DNA of 64,000 bases from assembly GCA_022690815.1 (NCBI GenBank), contig JALCZJ010000005.1, positions 53,357 to 117,356 of the forward strand. Reading direction: 5' to 3'. The position numbers and the translations under genes are program-made. Position 1 is the first letter of the stretch. Every line of letters starts with the position of its first letter. The notes beneath the pieces were generated by a model. That model saw nothing but the letters and a program-made list of their open reading frames with translations, made no database searches and was not told the origin of the DNA. Below are positions 1 to 9,223 of the stretch, one piece after another. The DNA comes from Ferrimicrobium sp. (lineage in GTDB: Bacteria > Actinomycetota > Acidimicrobiia > Acidimicrobiales > Acidimicrobiaceae).

Positions 1-873
1 CGAGGTGAGGCCATGGCGGTCGCCGCAGAGGCTCAGCCGGGTGCGATGGTGGCCCTTCTAGGGGCGGATCTAGATGTGGCTCGCGCGATCTGTGACAGCA
101 TCCCGGGAGACCTCTGGATCGCCAACCATAACTCGTCCACCCAAATCGTGCTCTCAGGCACCCATGACGCCATTGTCCAGGTCGAGGAGCGGGCTAAGGA
201 GTTTGGTGTAAAGCGGGTCACGCGCCTGAAGGTCGGTGGCGCGTTTCATTCGCCTTACATGGAGGCGGCACGCGACCGGCTGAGTAAGGCCATCACCGCT
301 ACCAAATTCTACGACCTCGAGGTGCCGGTGATCGCAAATGTCGACGCCCGCGAACACGTCGATGCCGATGAGTGGCCTGGGCTGCTCGCCGATCAACTCA
401 CCCATTCCGTACGCTGGGAAGAGACGATTCAGTATCTGCGGGAGCTCAAACCGCGCCTCGTGCTTGAGGTCGGACCCGGTGGCGTCCTAACCAACCTCTT
501 AAAGCGCACGGCACCTGAATTGCGCGTCCTCTCAGTCGCCACGCCAGCCGATCTCGAAAAACTGCTCGCGCTAGTTGCCGCTCAGGGTCCGATGGATGAC
601 TGGGCCACGTCCCACCAGGGGGAGCGCCTCTATGGAACCGAACGCCTCGTCGTGGCGCCATCGAGCGGCGTCTTTCAGCCTGAGGCAGCGGCCTGTATGC
701 CTGGAGGGCCGATCGCGGTTGGCGATCTACTCGGTGTCATCGGTGAAACGCAGCTTCGTTCGCCGTTTGCAGGAACCCTTCAGGGGATGATCGCACTCCC
801 GGGGGAACGCGTCACTGCGGGCCAACCAATCGCCTGGCTCACAACCGATTCGCAGCGCTCTATGGAGGAGTAG
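1..873 (+). CDS. fabD: Malonyl-CoA:ACP transacylase (C-terminal part) fused to a biotinyl/lipoyl-like domain; 5' end outside window
   Basis: Partial gene: the frame is open to base 1, and the N-terminal half with the nucleophilic Ser (GHSxG) is upstream of the window. Family role: moves the malonyl group from CoA to acyl carrier protein, the elongation substrate of type II fatty-acid synthesis. Visible are the GAFHSPYM motif with the catalytic His (codon 247-249) and the usual family C-terminus ending near base 580. About 96 further residues follow. Bases about 640-850 encode a barrel-sandwich pattern (VVAPSSGVF, VGDLLGVIG, LRSPFAGTL, GERVTAGQPIAWL) resembling AccB or lipoyl domains. The EAMKM hairpin that carries the modified lysine is replaced by GETQ, so biotinylation or lipoylation is not expected. 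First visible gene of fabD-fabH-fabG-acpP-fabF. FabD identity is secure; the function of the extra domain is unknown. Confidence 0.87.
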   Translation, partial: RGEAMAVAAEAQPGAMVALLGADLDVARAICDSIPGDLWIANHNSSTQIVLSGTHDAIVQVEERAKEFGVKRVTRLKVGGAFHSPYMEAARDRLSKAITATKFYDLEVPVIANVDAREHVDADEWPGLLADQLTHSVRWEETIQYLRELKPRLVLEVGPGGVLTNLLKRTAPELRVLSVATPADLEKLLALVAAQGPMDDWATSHQGERLYGTERLVVAPSSGVFQPEAAACMPGGPIAVGDLLGVIGETQLRSPFAGTLQGMIALPGERVTAGQPIAWLTTDSQRSMEE

Positions 874-992
874 GTGCTGCATAGCATCATCTCATGAACA
901 AGACCCGGTGAACGCTACAACATCAACCCCCAAGCACCATCGCTTGCGTAGTAATTACGGCATCGTCAACCACACTGAAATGGAGAGGCACT

Positions 993-1916
993 ATGGGAGC
1001 ACGCATCACTGGCTTTGGGTCAGCCTTGCCGGAGCGTATCGTCACCAACGCCGAATTTGAGAAATATCTCGATACCTCCGACGAATGGATTACCTCGCGG
1101 ACCGGGATCCGAGAGCGCAGATTTGGAGGCACGACCACATCGCTCGCCGTTGAGGCTGGTCGCAATGCAATCACATCGGCGGGTCTCACACCAGCCGATA
1201 TTGACTTTGTCATCCTCTCAACGACCACCCCAGATCAGACCGTCCCCGCCACCTCGGCCGAAGTGACGTTCCAACTCGGGACCAGCGGAGCTGGCATGGA
1301 CATCAATGCCGCCTGCGCCGGGTATGTCTACGCTCTCGTCACCGCCCGTGGTCTCATCGAGATGGGATATCATCGGATCCTCGTGATCGGCGCCGATACG
1401 CTGTCCAAGATCACTGATCAGCACGACCGTTCGACCGCAGTCCTCTTTGCCGATGGTGCTGGGGCCGTCGTCCTCGAGTCGAGCGAGGCCGAAACCTTCC
1501 TCGGATGGGACCTGGGCGTCGACGGCTCTGCACGGCCCATCCTGTACTGCGACCACGGAGGTTATATGTACATGGAGGGCCAAGAGGTCTTCAAGCGTGC
1601 AGTCAGGGCGATGCTCGAGTCGGCACAACGAGCGCTCAAGCAGGCCGGGGTGACCGGAGATGATGTCGGCCTCTTGGTGCCTCATCAGGCGAACCTTCGC
1701 ATCATCCAAGCAGCCAACGAACGCCTCGGGATTCCACTGGAGCGTACTGCCTTGGTGCTCGACAAGACCGGAAACACCTCGTCGGGTTCCATCCCGCTCG
1801 CGCTCGCCGACGCTGCCGGTGCTGGACGACTCGCAGACGGTGACTTAGTCCTCTTCACCGGCTTTGGGGCCGGCATGACGTGGGCCAGCGCCCTAGTTCG
1901 TTGGGAACTGCCATGA
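993..1916 (+). CDS. fabH: 3-oxoacyl-ACP synthase III (KAS III)
   Basis: Starts fatty-acid synthesis by condensing an acyl-CoA primer with malonyl-ACP. The 307 residues match the family length. The catalytic triad is visible: Cys108 in NAACAGYVYAL, His231 in PHQANLRI and Asn261 in KTGNTSSGSIP. The start ATG is preceded by TGGAGAGG at good spacing. The gene lies 119 bp after fabD, and its TGA overlaps the fabG ATG (ATGA), so translation of the two is probably coupled. The primer preference (straight or branched) cannot be told from sequence alone. Confidence 0.96.
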   Translation: MGARITGFGSALPERIVTNAEFEKYLDTSDEWITSRTGIRERRFGGTTTSLAVEAGRNAITSAGLTPADIDFVILSTTTPDQTVPATSAEVTFQLGTSGAGMDINAACAGYVYALVTARGLIEMGYHRILVIGADTLSKITDQHDRSTAVLFADGAGAVVLESSEAETFLGWDLGVDGSARPILYCDHGGYMYMEGQEVFKRAVRAMLESAQRALKQAGVTGDDVGLLVPHQANLRIIQAANERLGIPLERTALVLDKTGNTSSGSIPLALADAAGAGRLADGDLVLFTGFGAGMTWASALVRWELP

Positions 1917-2623
1917 GTCACGTTCTTGTCACCGGTGCCGCCTCAGGTATCGGACTCGCGAGCGCCATGCGTCTGGTCGCCGATGGGCATGACGTCACTG
2001 CAACCTACCATGGGACGCCACTTCCTGTCGAGCTCGCCGGTTGTGCGAGTGTCCAGCTCGACATCACCGATGCCGCTGGAATCCAAGCCGCCATCAAAGA
2101 GGCCGAAGCTCGCTCGGGCCCCGTCGAGGTCTTGGTTGCCAACGCTGGAGCTACCAGAGACATGCTTCTTGCACGGATGGACGACGCGCGATTTGAGGAG
2201 ATGCTCAACACCAATCTGACGTCTGCCTTTCGACTCACGAAAGCAGTGCTCCCGTCGATGATGAGGGCGCGACAGGGCCGACTGATCTTCATTTCGTCGA
2301 TCGTCGGGCTCACCGGGGGGCCAGGCCAGACCAATTACGCAGCATCAAAGGCCGGACTTATCGGATTTGCACGCTCAGTAGCTCGCGAACTAGGGTCACG
2401 CAACATCACCGCCAACGTCATCCTCCCCGGTGCAATCGATACCCAACTGCTCTCAGAAGCGGGCGAGAATCGGCGCACCCAGATCGAATCACAGATCCCG
2501 CTTGGCAGAGTTGGTCGTCCCGACGAAGTCGGTGCGGTAGTACAGTTTCTGGCCTCCAGTGGGGCCAGTTACATCAACGGCGCGCTTATCACCGTTGATG
2601 GTGGACTGGGGATGGGTATTTAA
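1913..2623 (+). CDS. fabG: 3-oxoacyl-ACP reductase
   Basis: NADPH-dependent short-chain dehydrogenase that performs the first reduction of the elongation cycle. The 236-residue protein has the cofactor motif TGAASGIG (7-14), NAGAT (77-81), and the catalytic Ser129, Tyr142 and Lys146 (YAASK). I chose the ATG at 1913 because it forms an ATGA overlap with the fabH stop and gives the normal SDR N-terminus; the frame is open a few codons further upstream. Position in the fab operon supports FabG over another SDR. Confidence 0.95.
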   Translation: MSHVLVTGAASGIGLASAMRLVADGHDVTATYHGTPLPVELAGCASVQLDITDAAGIQAAIKEAEARSGPVEVLVANAGATRDMLLARMDDARFEEMLNTNLTSAFRLTKAVLPSMMRARQGRLIFISSIVGLTGGPGQTNYAASKAGLIGFARSVARELGSRNITANVILPGAIDTQLLSEAGENRRTQIESQIPLGRVGRPDEVGAVVQFLASSGASYINGALITVDGGLGMGI

Positions 2624-2650
2624 CCCTCTCCAGACTCGAACCATGGAGGG

Positions 2651-2656
2651 TATAGT
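2651..2656 (+). promoter_or_regulatory. Candidate -10 element (TATAGT) for acpP-fabF
   Basis: TATAGT lies in the 72-bp gap between fabG and acpP, 39 nt before the acpP ATG. The A/G-rich Shine-Dalgarno stretch AGGAAGAAAGGAAA follows it. No convincing -35 hexamer is visible. It would give acpP, a very abundant protein, an extra promoter inside the operon. Confidence 0.45.
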
Positions 2657-2695
2657 CCCTTCAAGGTCAATAGGAAGAAAGGAAAAACAACCGCT

Positions 2696-2938
2696 ATGGA
2701 TCGACAAGAGGCATTTGAGAAGTTCACCGAGTGCACCGTCAAGGTTCTAGGTGTCAACAAGGATCAGGTCGTGGAGTCAGCGAGTTTCGCCGACGACCTC
2801 GATGCCGACTCCCTCGATCTCGTCGAGTTAATTATGGCGCTTGAAGACGAATTCTCGGTCACCGTACCCGAGTCTGAACTCGAGGGTGTTGACACGGTCG
2901 GAAAGGCCTTTGATCTCGTTTACGGGAAGCTTGGATGA
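2696..2938 (+). CDS. acpP: Acyl carrier protein
   Basis: Small acidic carrier (80 residues) that holds growing acyl chains on phosphopantetheine. The attachment site is Ser39 in DADSLDLVE. The four-helix ACP pattern and length are typical, with a VPESELEGVDTVG third-helix region. A purine-rich ribosome site precedes the ATG. The TGA overlaps the fabF ATG (ATGA at 2935-2938), coupling the carrier to the synthase that uses it. Confidence 0.97.
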   Translation: MDRQEAFEKFTECTVKVLGVNKDQVVESASFADDLDADSLDLVELIMALEDEFSVTVPESELEGVDTVGKAFDLVYGKLG

Positions 2939-4137
2939 GGCTGAGTTACGGCGACAACCCGATCTTTGCCACGCACCGCGTCGCGGTCACCGGGCTAGGG
3001 GTGATATCGGGCCTAGGCCTGAATCTCGAGAGCTTCTGGCAGGGGTTGCTCTCACCCCCACCACCTGGGATCCGCCGAGCTGAGGGCTTTGACCCCACCA
3101 ACTGGCTCAACGCCAAGGAGATTCGACGTCACGATCGTTACAACCAGATGGGAGTCGCTGCTGCCGATATGGCGATCAACGACGCCGGCAATCCGACCTA
3201 CCCAGCCGAGCGTGTCGCTGTCTGGATGGGAACCGGAGTCGGTGGTCTTGAGAGTCTTGAGAATCAGGTGGTTATTGGCCATGACCGCGGATACTCGCGG
3301 GTGTCACCGTTCCTTGTTCCGCTGATGATGGCGAACTCTAACGCCGCATCGATCTCGATGCGCTTTGGCTACCAAGGTCCTTGCGAGACGTCGGTGACCG
3401 CATGTGCGGCATCGAATCACGCGATCGCCAACGCGGCGCATCTGATCGCCACCGGCCGGATCGACATGGCTATTACCGGTGGAGCCGAAGCAGCTATCAC
3501 AAAAACTGCCTCCGCAGGCTTCACAAACATGACCGCCATCTCAAAGGTTGACATCTCCCGACCATTTGACCGAAACCGTGATGGCTTCGTGATGGGAGAG
3601 GGAGCTGGCGTCCTTGTGCTTGAGGACTTCGACAAAGCGCAGGCGCGTGGCGCGAGGATCTATGCCACCATCGATGGCATCGCCTCGACCGCTGATGCCT
3701 ATCACATCACACAACCAGCACCTGGCGGCGTTGGGGCACGTAGCGCTATGTCAATGGCGATCGAGGATGCTGGCCTTACCACGGCTGACATCGCTCATAT
3801 CAACGCCCACGGAACATCGACCCCGATGAATGACCTCGCGGAGGCGACGGCGATTCGGACACTGTTTGAGGAGTTGAACCCTCCAGTCACCTCGGTAAAA
3901 GGTGCCCTTGGGCACGCACTTGGGGCCGCGGGTGGACTCGAAGCAGTGGCCGTGGCGCTAACCTTTGCCCATCAGCTGATACCTCCAACCGCCAACACCG
4001 TCGATCTTGACCCAGAGGTTGACATCGACGTGGTGATGAAGGATCCTCGACCACTCCCGGCTGGGCATATCCTATCGAACTCCTTCGGCTTTGGAGGTCA
4101 CAACGCCTGTATCGTCTTTGGGCCGCCACCGGCGTAA
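2935..4137 (+). CDS. fabF: 3-oxoacyl-ACP synthase II (KAS II)
   Basis: Condensing enzyme that elongates acyl-ACP with malonyl-ACP. The 400-residue thiolase-fold protein has the Cys157-His292-His327 triad, in TACAASNHA, NAHGTSTPMND and KGALGHALGAAGG. The C-terminal SNSFGFGGHNA signature is intact. It is the last gene of the fab operon and overlaps acpP by 4 bp. A second KAS of this family is encoded at 46777-47997. Confidence 0.95.
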   Translation: MRLSYGDNPIFATHRVAVTGLGVISGLGLNLESFWQGLLSPPPPGIRRAEGFDPTNWLNAKEIRRHDRYNQMGVAAADMAINDAGNPTYPAERVAVWMGTGVGGLESLENQVVIGHDRGYSRVSPFLVPLMMANSNAASISMRFGYQGPCETSVTACAASNHAIANAAHLIATGRIDMAITGGAEAAITKTASAGFTNMTAISKVDISRPFDRNRDGFVMGEGAGVLVLEDFDKAQARGARIYATIDGIASTADAYHITQPAPGGVGARSAMSMAIEDAGLTTADIAHINAHGTSTPMNDLAEATAIRTLFEELNPPVTSVKGALGHALGAAGGLEAVAVALTFAHQLIPPTANTVDLDPEVDIDVVMKDPRPLPAGHILSNSFGFGGHNACIVFGPPPA

Positions 4138-4182
4138 TCGATCGGCGTCCAAACCGCATCGATAATTCAACGGGGGCCAGGG

Positions 4183-4188
4183 TAGGCT
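4183..4188 (+). promoter_or_regulatory. Leaderless-type -10 element TAGGCT
   Basis: TAGGCT ends 6 nt before the ATG at 4195 and no Shine-Dalgarno sequence lies between. Transcription from such a -10 would start at or next to the ATG. Confidence 0.55.
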
Positions 4189-4194
4189 GGGGCT

Positions 4195-5814
4195 ATGTCA
4201 TCTGATGAAACCAGCCACCCTGGAACCCTCGAAACCGACGATGCAAAGGTCGGTTCATTCTCCTTGGCGCAACCGTGGATCGTCAACCCGGAGCGCCTCG
4301 AGTGGCTACCCGCCACCCAACAGTTGCGGGCGCGTACACGTGCTCAAGTGCCCGTCCTGCTGCGACAGCGGCGCATCCCACCAGCACGGCGAGTGATCGG
4401 AACCGGTATCTCCCTCGGTGTCGCCCTCCTCGGTTGGCGCCTGCTTGACCGTCGGCGTGGCAAAAGCGAGTCTCGTCGCGGCCTCTCACGTCGTCTGCGC
4501 CGTTCATTCGAGCACTTGGGTCCCACCTATATCAAGTTGGGTCAAATCATCTCATCAGGCGAAGGAATCTTTCCTGTAGAACTGGTGGACGAGTTCCGGC
4601 TCTTGCGCGATAGCGTTCCAGCCGAAGATTTTACCGTGGTACAAAACACCATCGAGGAAGACCTCGGCGGACCGCTCGAAAACTTCTTTGCGACATTCGA
4701 CAAAAAGCCAGTTGCCGCCGCCTCAATCGCTCAGGTCTATTTTGCGACCCTTCTGACCGGAGAGCCCGTCGCTGTCAAGGTCCAACGGTCCCAAGTCAGT
4801 GATCTTGTTCGCCGTGATCTGGCGGCGATGAGCTGGATTACTCCCCACCTCATCGGTCGCATTCCGGTCGCTGCGCTCGCAAACCCACCCGCCCTTGTTG
4901 AGCTCTTTGCCGAGACCATCGTCGAAGAACTTGACTTCCGTCTTGAGGCTGCCAACATGCTTGACATCGCCGGCGTCCTAGCGGCCACCGATCAGCGCAG
5001 CATCATCGTCCCTCGGCCCCACCCAAACCTGGTGACCAGACGGGTACTCGTAATGGAACGACTACGTGGCTTTAAATGGGACGACGCTATCGGCATGCGC
5101 AAAGCAGGGATCGATACAACCGCCGTCGTGCGGGCCGCACTCGTCTCATTCCTCGAAGGGGCGATGCTCCACGGAGTGTTCCATGGTGATCTCCATGGCG
5201 GTAATCTCCTAGTTGGTGACGATGGCAAGGTCGTACTGCTCGATTACGGCATCACCGGAAGACTCTCCGAAGCCAAGCGCCTTGGATTCCTGCGACTACT
5301 CATGGGGGGCTCGATGAATGATCTTCAGTCCCAAATTCAGGCCTTGATCGATCTCGGGGCGCTACCCACCGACACTGACATTCAAGCGGTCATCGACGAT
5401 CTTGGACTCGAAGAGCCGGCCAAGGATCCCACCCAAATGCGACCCGAGGAGATGATTGCCGAAATCCAAGAGCTGACCAAAGCCTTGCTGGGATACGGTG
5501 CCCGCTTGCCGAAGGAGTTGATGTTGTTTGTCAAGAACATGATCTTCGTCGACTCGTCACTCGCAACGCTCGCGCCAGAGATCGACCTCTTCGCTGAGAT
5601 CACCTATCTCGCTTCGTACTTCATGACCCGCTACGGCGCCCAGATCTCGGCCGACATTGGAATGCAAGTCTCCCCCACTGCCATCGATCTCGGTGGACTC
5701 AAAGCGAGTCTAGGCGTCGATGCCGAACTCGAACATCTGAGCTATCGGGAGCTCAAGGAGCGGCGCGAGCTGATCCGCCGACGTATGGAACAGAGCCAGG
5801 GCCGTCGGGGCTAG
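4195..5814 (+). CDS. ABC1/AarF/UbiB family protein kinase-like protein
   Basis: Member of the UbiB/ADCK (COQ8) atypical kinase family, ATPases linked to isoprenoid-quinone synthesis or lipid homeostasis; the true substrate is unknown. In 539 residues I see the family KxGQ motif (Lys114-Gln117), an Ala-rich loop (174-176), the nucleotide-binding Lys195 in VAVKVQ, the catalytic loop GDLHGGN (Asp332) and the DFG-like LLDYG (Asp350). A basic stretch and one hydrophobic segment (about 67-83) precede the kinase core. There is no clear C-terminal transmembrane pair. The gene stands alone with its own leaderless-type promoter and ends tail-to-tail with the gnd gene (4-bp overlap). Confidence 0.88.
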   Translation: MSSDETSHPGTLETDDAKVGSFSLAQPWIVNPERLEWLPATQQLRARTRAQVPVLLRQRRIPPARRVIGTGISLGVALLGWRLLDRRRGKSESRRGLSRRLRRSFEHLGPTYIKLGQIISSGEGIFPVELVDEFRLLRDSVPAEDFTVVQNTIEEDLGGPLENFFATFDKKPVAAASIAQVYFATLLTGEPVAVKVQRSQVSDLVRRDLAAMSWITPHLIGRIPVAALANPPALVELFAETIVEELDFRLEAANMLDIAGVLAATDQRSIIVPRPHPNLVTRRVLVMERLRGFKWDDAIGMRKAGIDTTAVVRAALVSFLEGAMLHGVFHGDLHGGNLLVGDDGKVVLLDYGITGRLSEAKRLGFLRLLMGGSMNDLQSQIQALIDLGALPTDTDIQAVIDDLGLEEPAKDPTQMRPEEMIAEIQELTKALLGYGARLPKELMLFVKNMIFVDSSLATLAPEIDLFAEITYLASYFMTRYGAQISADIGMQVSPTAIDLGGLKASLGVDAELEHLSYRELKERRELIRRRMEQSQGRRG

Positions 5815-6833
5815 CCCTGCGAGCCCCCCGGCAGCTCGTCATGGCCGCCGAACTCCTTGCGTAGAGCAGAAAGGACCCGATCCCCGTAGGCGCCAGAGCC
5901 TTGCGAGGCAAAGCGCGAAAACAGCGATGCCGCGATCGTCGGCGCAGGAATACCTTCATCGATTGCGGCATTAACCGTCCAGCGCCCCTCCCCTGAGTCC
6001 GACACCCGGCCCTTGAAAGCCTCAAGGGATGCGTCCCGGTGGAGCGCATCGGCAGCAAGGTCGAGCAACCATGAGGCCACCACACTGCCGCGCCTCCAGA
6101 GTTCAGCAACCTCCGCAACCGGGATTTCGTATTGATAGGCGCTTGGATCATGCAACGGTGCGACCTCAGCACTCGCGTCCTGGACCCGACTGCCGATATC
6201 TGCGGCCTCAAGGATTGCCAGGCCTTCGGCCAGAGAAGCCATCATGCCGTACTCGATACCGTTGTGTACCATTTTGACAAAATGTCCCGCACCGTGATTA
6301 CCACAGTAGAGATAGCCTTGCTCGGACGGTCGGAGTGCAACCGAGTCGTCCGTCCTCGGAGTGGTACCGACACCCGGTGCGAGGACCGCAAAGATAGGCT
6401 CAAGGCGATCAAACACCTCGCGCTCGCCTCCCACCATCAGACAGTAGCCGCGCTCGCGGCCCCAAACACCTCCGCTGGTACCAGCATCCATGTGATGGAT
6501 ACCTTGGTCTTTGAGTTTGGCAGCATGCACCTGGTCATCGCGATAAAAACCGTTCCCACCATCGATGACGACATCATCTGGTTCTAGCACGGCTGCGAGC
6601 TCATCCAGAACCTGCTCAGTGACGCCTGCCGGGACCATGAGCCAGACGGCGCGGGGTGCCGAGAGCCTCTCGACAAATTCCTTGAGGGTCTCGGCACAGA
6701 CGAGTCCCTCGTCGGTCGCCGTCTTTCTTGCCTTAGCTGAGGCATCAAATCCAATCACGTCGACATCCCCAGCACGCAGGCGCAAACCCATATTCAAGCC
6801 CATCCGACCAAGCCCTACGATTCCAAGCTGCAC
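5811..6833 (-). CDS. gnd: 6-phosphogluconate dehydrogenase (decarboxylating), short GndA/YqeC type
   Basis: Oxidises and decarboxylates 6-phosphogluconate to ribulose 5-phosphate in the pentose-phosphate pathway. The 340-residue protein has the Rossmann motif GLGRMG (7-12), the SGGVWGRERG substrate segment and the catalytic GHFVKMVHNGIEYG segment. It is the shorter form of the family, often NAD-dependent (family knowledge). I chose the GTG at 6833 because AAGGAGG stands 5 nt before it; the frame is open a few codons further, to a TTG at 6848. The 3' end overlaps the UbiB-like gene by 4 bp. Confidence 0.92.
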   Translation of the reverse strand: MQLGIVGLGRMGLNMGLRLRAGDVDVIGFDASAKARKTATDEGLVCAETLKEFVERLSAPRAVWLMVPAGVTEQVLDELAAVLEPDDVVIDGGNGFYRDDQVHAAKLKDQGIHHMDAGTSGGVWGRERGYCLMVGGEREVFDRLEPIFAVLAPGVGTTPRTDDSVALRPSEQGYLYCGNHGAGHFVKMVHNGIEYGMMASLAEGLAILEAADIGSRVQDASAEVAPLHDPSAYQYEIPVAEVAELWRRGSVVASWLLDLAADALHRDASLEAFKGRVSDSGEGRWTVNAAIDEGIPAPTIAASLFSRFASQGSGAYGDRVLSALRKEFGGHDELPGGSQG

Positions 6834-6999
6834 ACCGTCCTCCTTCAACGTTTGGTGTCTAGCCTACTCCAAGATCGCTCAGGCATCACAACGGCTGCCG
6901 TCAGGTCTTAGGCCGCCACTCGGTCCACCCCGCGACACGTCCGGGCCGCCAAAAACTGACCGAGCCCGTAACAGACACAAACCATAAACCTTACGGTGG

Positions 7000-8190
7000 T
7001 TAACGCCCGCCGAGAATCCAAGCGCGAATAGCATCGCCGTCCGCATCGAGGTCTGGAGGGAGATGGCGATAGGTCGGCGGCGTCTGAGACAAGGTGATGG
7101 GATTGCGGATCATCTCAAGCTCGTCTGCACCCCCGCCCAGTCGGACGGTGGGCTCAAGACCAACCTTTCGGGCGAGTTCGATCCCTTCGGCGACGGTTGC
7201 GATTGGAGCACATGGGACACGGGCAGCCATTAACAACTCGAACCACTCGTCGGATGTCTTCGTCAAGAGCCGTTGGCTCAAGAGTGGACCAAGGATCATT
7301 CGGTTGGCCGTGCGCAAGTCATTATGGCGAAATCTCTCGTCATCAGCCAGCTCTGGAACCCCAAGGACTTCGGTCAGCTTACGAAACTGGCCATCGTTCG
7401 CGGCGATCACGATCAGCTCTCCATCCTGCGTTGGGAAGGGATCGTACGGGTAAAGGCTTGGGTGTGCATTGCCCATCCGGAACGGCACAACGCCCCCCAT
7501 CGTCACCGCCGCGGTGTGATTGACCAATCCCGACAAGGCCGAAGCCAGCAAGCTCACCTCAACTTTTTGACCCTCACCGGATAGGGTGCGTTGATGCAGC
7601 GCCGCCAAGATCCCCATTGATAGATGCAAGCCAGCAATGATATCCATGACCGAAATGCCTGCCCGATACGCGGGCCCATCTGGCTCGCCGGTCAAGCTCA
7701 TCAAACCGGACATGGCTTGGATCATGAGATCGTAACCCACCATCTCGGCACCAGGGGATCGCGTCCCAAAGCCTGAGATAGAAGCGTAGATCAGTCCCCG
7801 ATTCTGGACACGCAGTTCATCGTAACCAAGCCCAAAGCCGGCGATTTGCCCAGGTTTGAAGTTCTCGACCATGATATCGGCCGCAAGCGCGAGCCTCTTG
7901 GCTACCTCCAGGTCAGCAGGGTTACGGAGGTCCAAAACGATCGAGCGCTTGTTGCGATTGATCCCCAAGTAGTACGTTGAGACTCCATCACGAACTGGGG
8001 GCTTCCAAGTGCGGGTATCATCACCAGCTGGGCCTTCTACCTTAATCACGGTGGCACCAAGATCACCAAGCAACATCGTCGCGTATGGACCAGCCAAAAT
8101 CCGCGAGAAGTCAGCCACCAACAAACCCGACAACGGGCCCTGGGAAGCGGCACGCTCATCGGCTATCGAGTCGTTCGCTGGGTCATTCAC
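7000..8190 (-). CDS. Family III CoA-transferase (CaiB/BaiF type)
   Basis: Class III CoA-transferases exchange CoA between carboxylic acids. Visible are the N-terminal DFSRILAGPYATMLLGDLGA signature, NRNKRSIVLDL and the catalytic Asp in VGYDLMIQAMSGL (Asp154 from the chosen start). The length of 396 residues is normal. Start: GTG at 8190, because the hexamer TAGGAT lies 7 nt upstream as in other leaderless genes here. The frame continues to 8238 but that extension is not family-like. No partner acyl-CoA gene lies next to it, so the substrate cannot be named. Confidence 0.9.
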   Translation of the reverse strand: MNDPANDSIADERAASQGPLSGLLVADFSRILAGPYATMLLGDLGATVIKVEGPAGDDTRTWKPPVRDGVSTYYLGINRNKRSIVLDLRNPADLEVAKRLALAADIMVENFKPGQIAGFGLGYDELRVQNRGLIYASISGFGTRSPGAEMVGYDLMIQAMSGLMSLTGEPDGPAYRAGISVMDIIAGLHLSMGILAALHQRTLSGEGQKVEVSLLASALSGLVNHTAAVTMGGVVPFRMGNAHPSLYPYDPFPTQDGELIVIAANDGQFRKLTEVLGVPELADDERFRHNDLRTANRMILGPLLSQRLLTKTSDEWFELLMAARVPCAPIATVAEGIELARKVGLEPTVRLGGGADELEMIRNPITLSQTPPTYRHLPPDLDADGDAIRAWILGGR

Positions 8191-8197
8191 GACCAGT

Positions 8198-8203
8198 ATC
8201 CTA
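8198..8203 (-). promoter_or_regulatory. Leaderless-type -10 element TAGGAT
   Basis: On the minus strand TAGGAT ends 7 nt before the GTG at 8190 of the CoA-transferase. No Shine-Dalgarno sequence is present. Confidence 0.5.
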
Positions 8204-8814
8204 TACCGCCTCGCATCGACGCCACAAGGCCACCACACACCAACTGGTAGCTACTCGCCACCAAGGCCTTTGCGATAGCAGTACTATCCTTCAATGCGGC
8301 CGCGATTACCTAACGGCTGCGAGAAAACTGAGGCCTTCACGATCTAGCTCCCTCCGGGACTCGGCATGCAAACCGTGCAAAATACGCGACGCCCCAACGT
8401 TCACAGGCCAAGCTTGCCAAGGGGTATCGACAACGTCACGTTTCGTTGCGCGCGTCAGTCACCGGCTGGCGGTCCATCTGCAATCGCACCATGATCAGGG
8501 TTCCACCCCATGGCGCAACGGCTCACGCCGTCGTTCGAATGCCGGTACGACCTGGCACTTGTATCAGGACGCTGCCGTGTCTTCTCCACCACGGTGGAGA
8601 CCGCTGGCGGCCAGACGATAAGCCCCTGGTCGTGGCGACTCTTCCCGTACACGCCCGTCCGCCAGCGCACAGTACAACGTACTGGCCCCCAACGGTGTGG
8701 CAATCGAACGATATGAGACACGAACGGAGTGACCCATCGCGCAAGCCACGTCAGCTGCTCACCACAAGGCCACAACATGGACCTCGGAATGATCACTTGA
8801 CAACGAGGTGCGAA
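8204..8814. other. Non-coding stretch, nothing recognised
   Basis: About 600 bp between the CoA-transferase promoter and the 3' end of the LapA-like gene. All six frames give only short open stretches without domain-like sequence. No tRNA-like fold, strong hairpin or repeat was seen. Confidence 0.5.
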
Positions 8815-9210
8815 CTAAGAACCCGAACTATGTTCTGCACGCCGTATTCGACTCATACCTCGTCGCAGTTGCAACACGCGAGCCAAACTCAAAACGAACA
8901 CCAGTAACCCACCAAGAATGACGCCAAAGAGAATCGCAATCCCCACAGGCATGTGCGTCGTAGCGCCAGGAAAATGAATAGTTACCGTCGCCAGATTCTG
9001 AAGAATGAAAACCAGAATTGCAATCAACACAATAAGTCCAACAACAGAACCAATCCAAACCCTCGATGTACGGGTTGACCGTGGATCGTGCCCATGCCGG
9101 ACCAAATTATCCAACTCTCCGGACGGTGCTACCTCACTCTCGCGACGCTCTTCGCTCACTGGATCGGGTTCCCCAATACCTTGCGGATAGTCTTCGCTAC
9201 TGTGCTCCAT
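8815..9210 (-). CDS. LapA-domain (DUF1049-like) small membrane protein
   Basis: A 131-residue protein: an acidic, polar N-terminal tail (about 1-50) followed by two transmembrane segments (roughly 56-75 and 88-110) with the HFPGATTHMPVGIAILFGVI turn between. This two-helix layout resembles the lipopolysaccharide-assembly protein A domain family, which also occurs in organisms without LPS. A basic C-terminus (RRGMSRIRRAEH) follows. Start: ATG at 9210, with TAGGCT 7 nt upstream; the open frame reaches 9309 but that extension looks non-coding. The function in actinobacteria is unknown. Confidence 0.7.
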   Translation of the reverse strand: MEHSSEDYPQGIGEPDPVSEERRESEVAPSGELDNLVRHGHDPRSTRTSRVWIGSVVGLIVLIAILVFILQNLATVTIHFPGATTHMPVGIAILFGVILGGLLVFVLSLARVLQLRRGMSRIRRAEHSSGS

Positions 9211-9217
9211 GGACTTC

Positions 9218-9223
9218 AGCCTA
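9218..9223 (-). promoter_or_regulatory. Leaderless-type -10 element TAGGCT
   Basis: Minus-strand TAGGCT, 7 nt before the ATG at 9210, with no Shine-Dalgarno sequence between. Confidence 0.5.
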
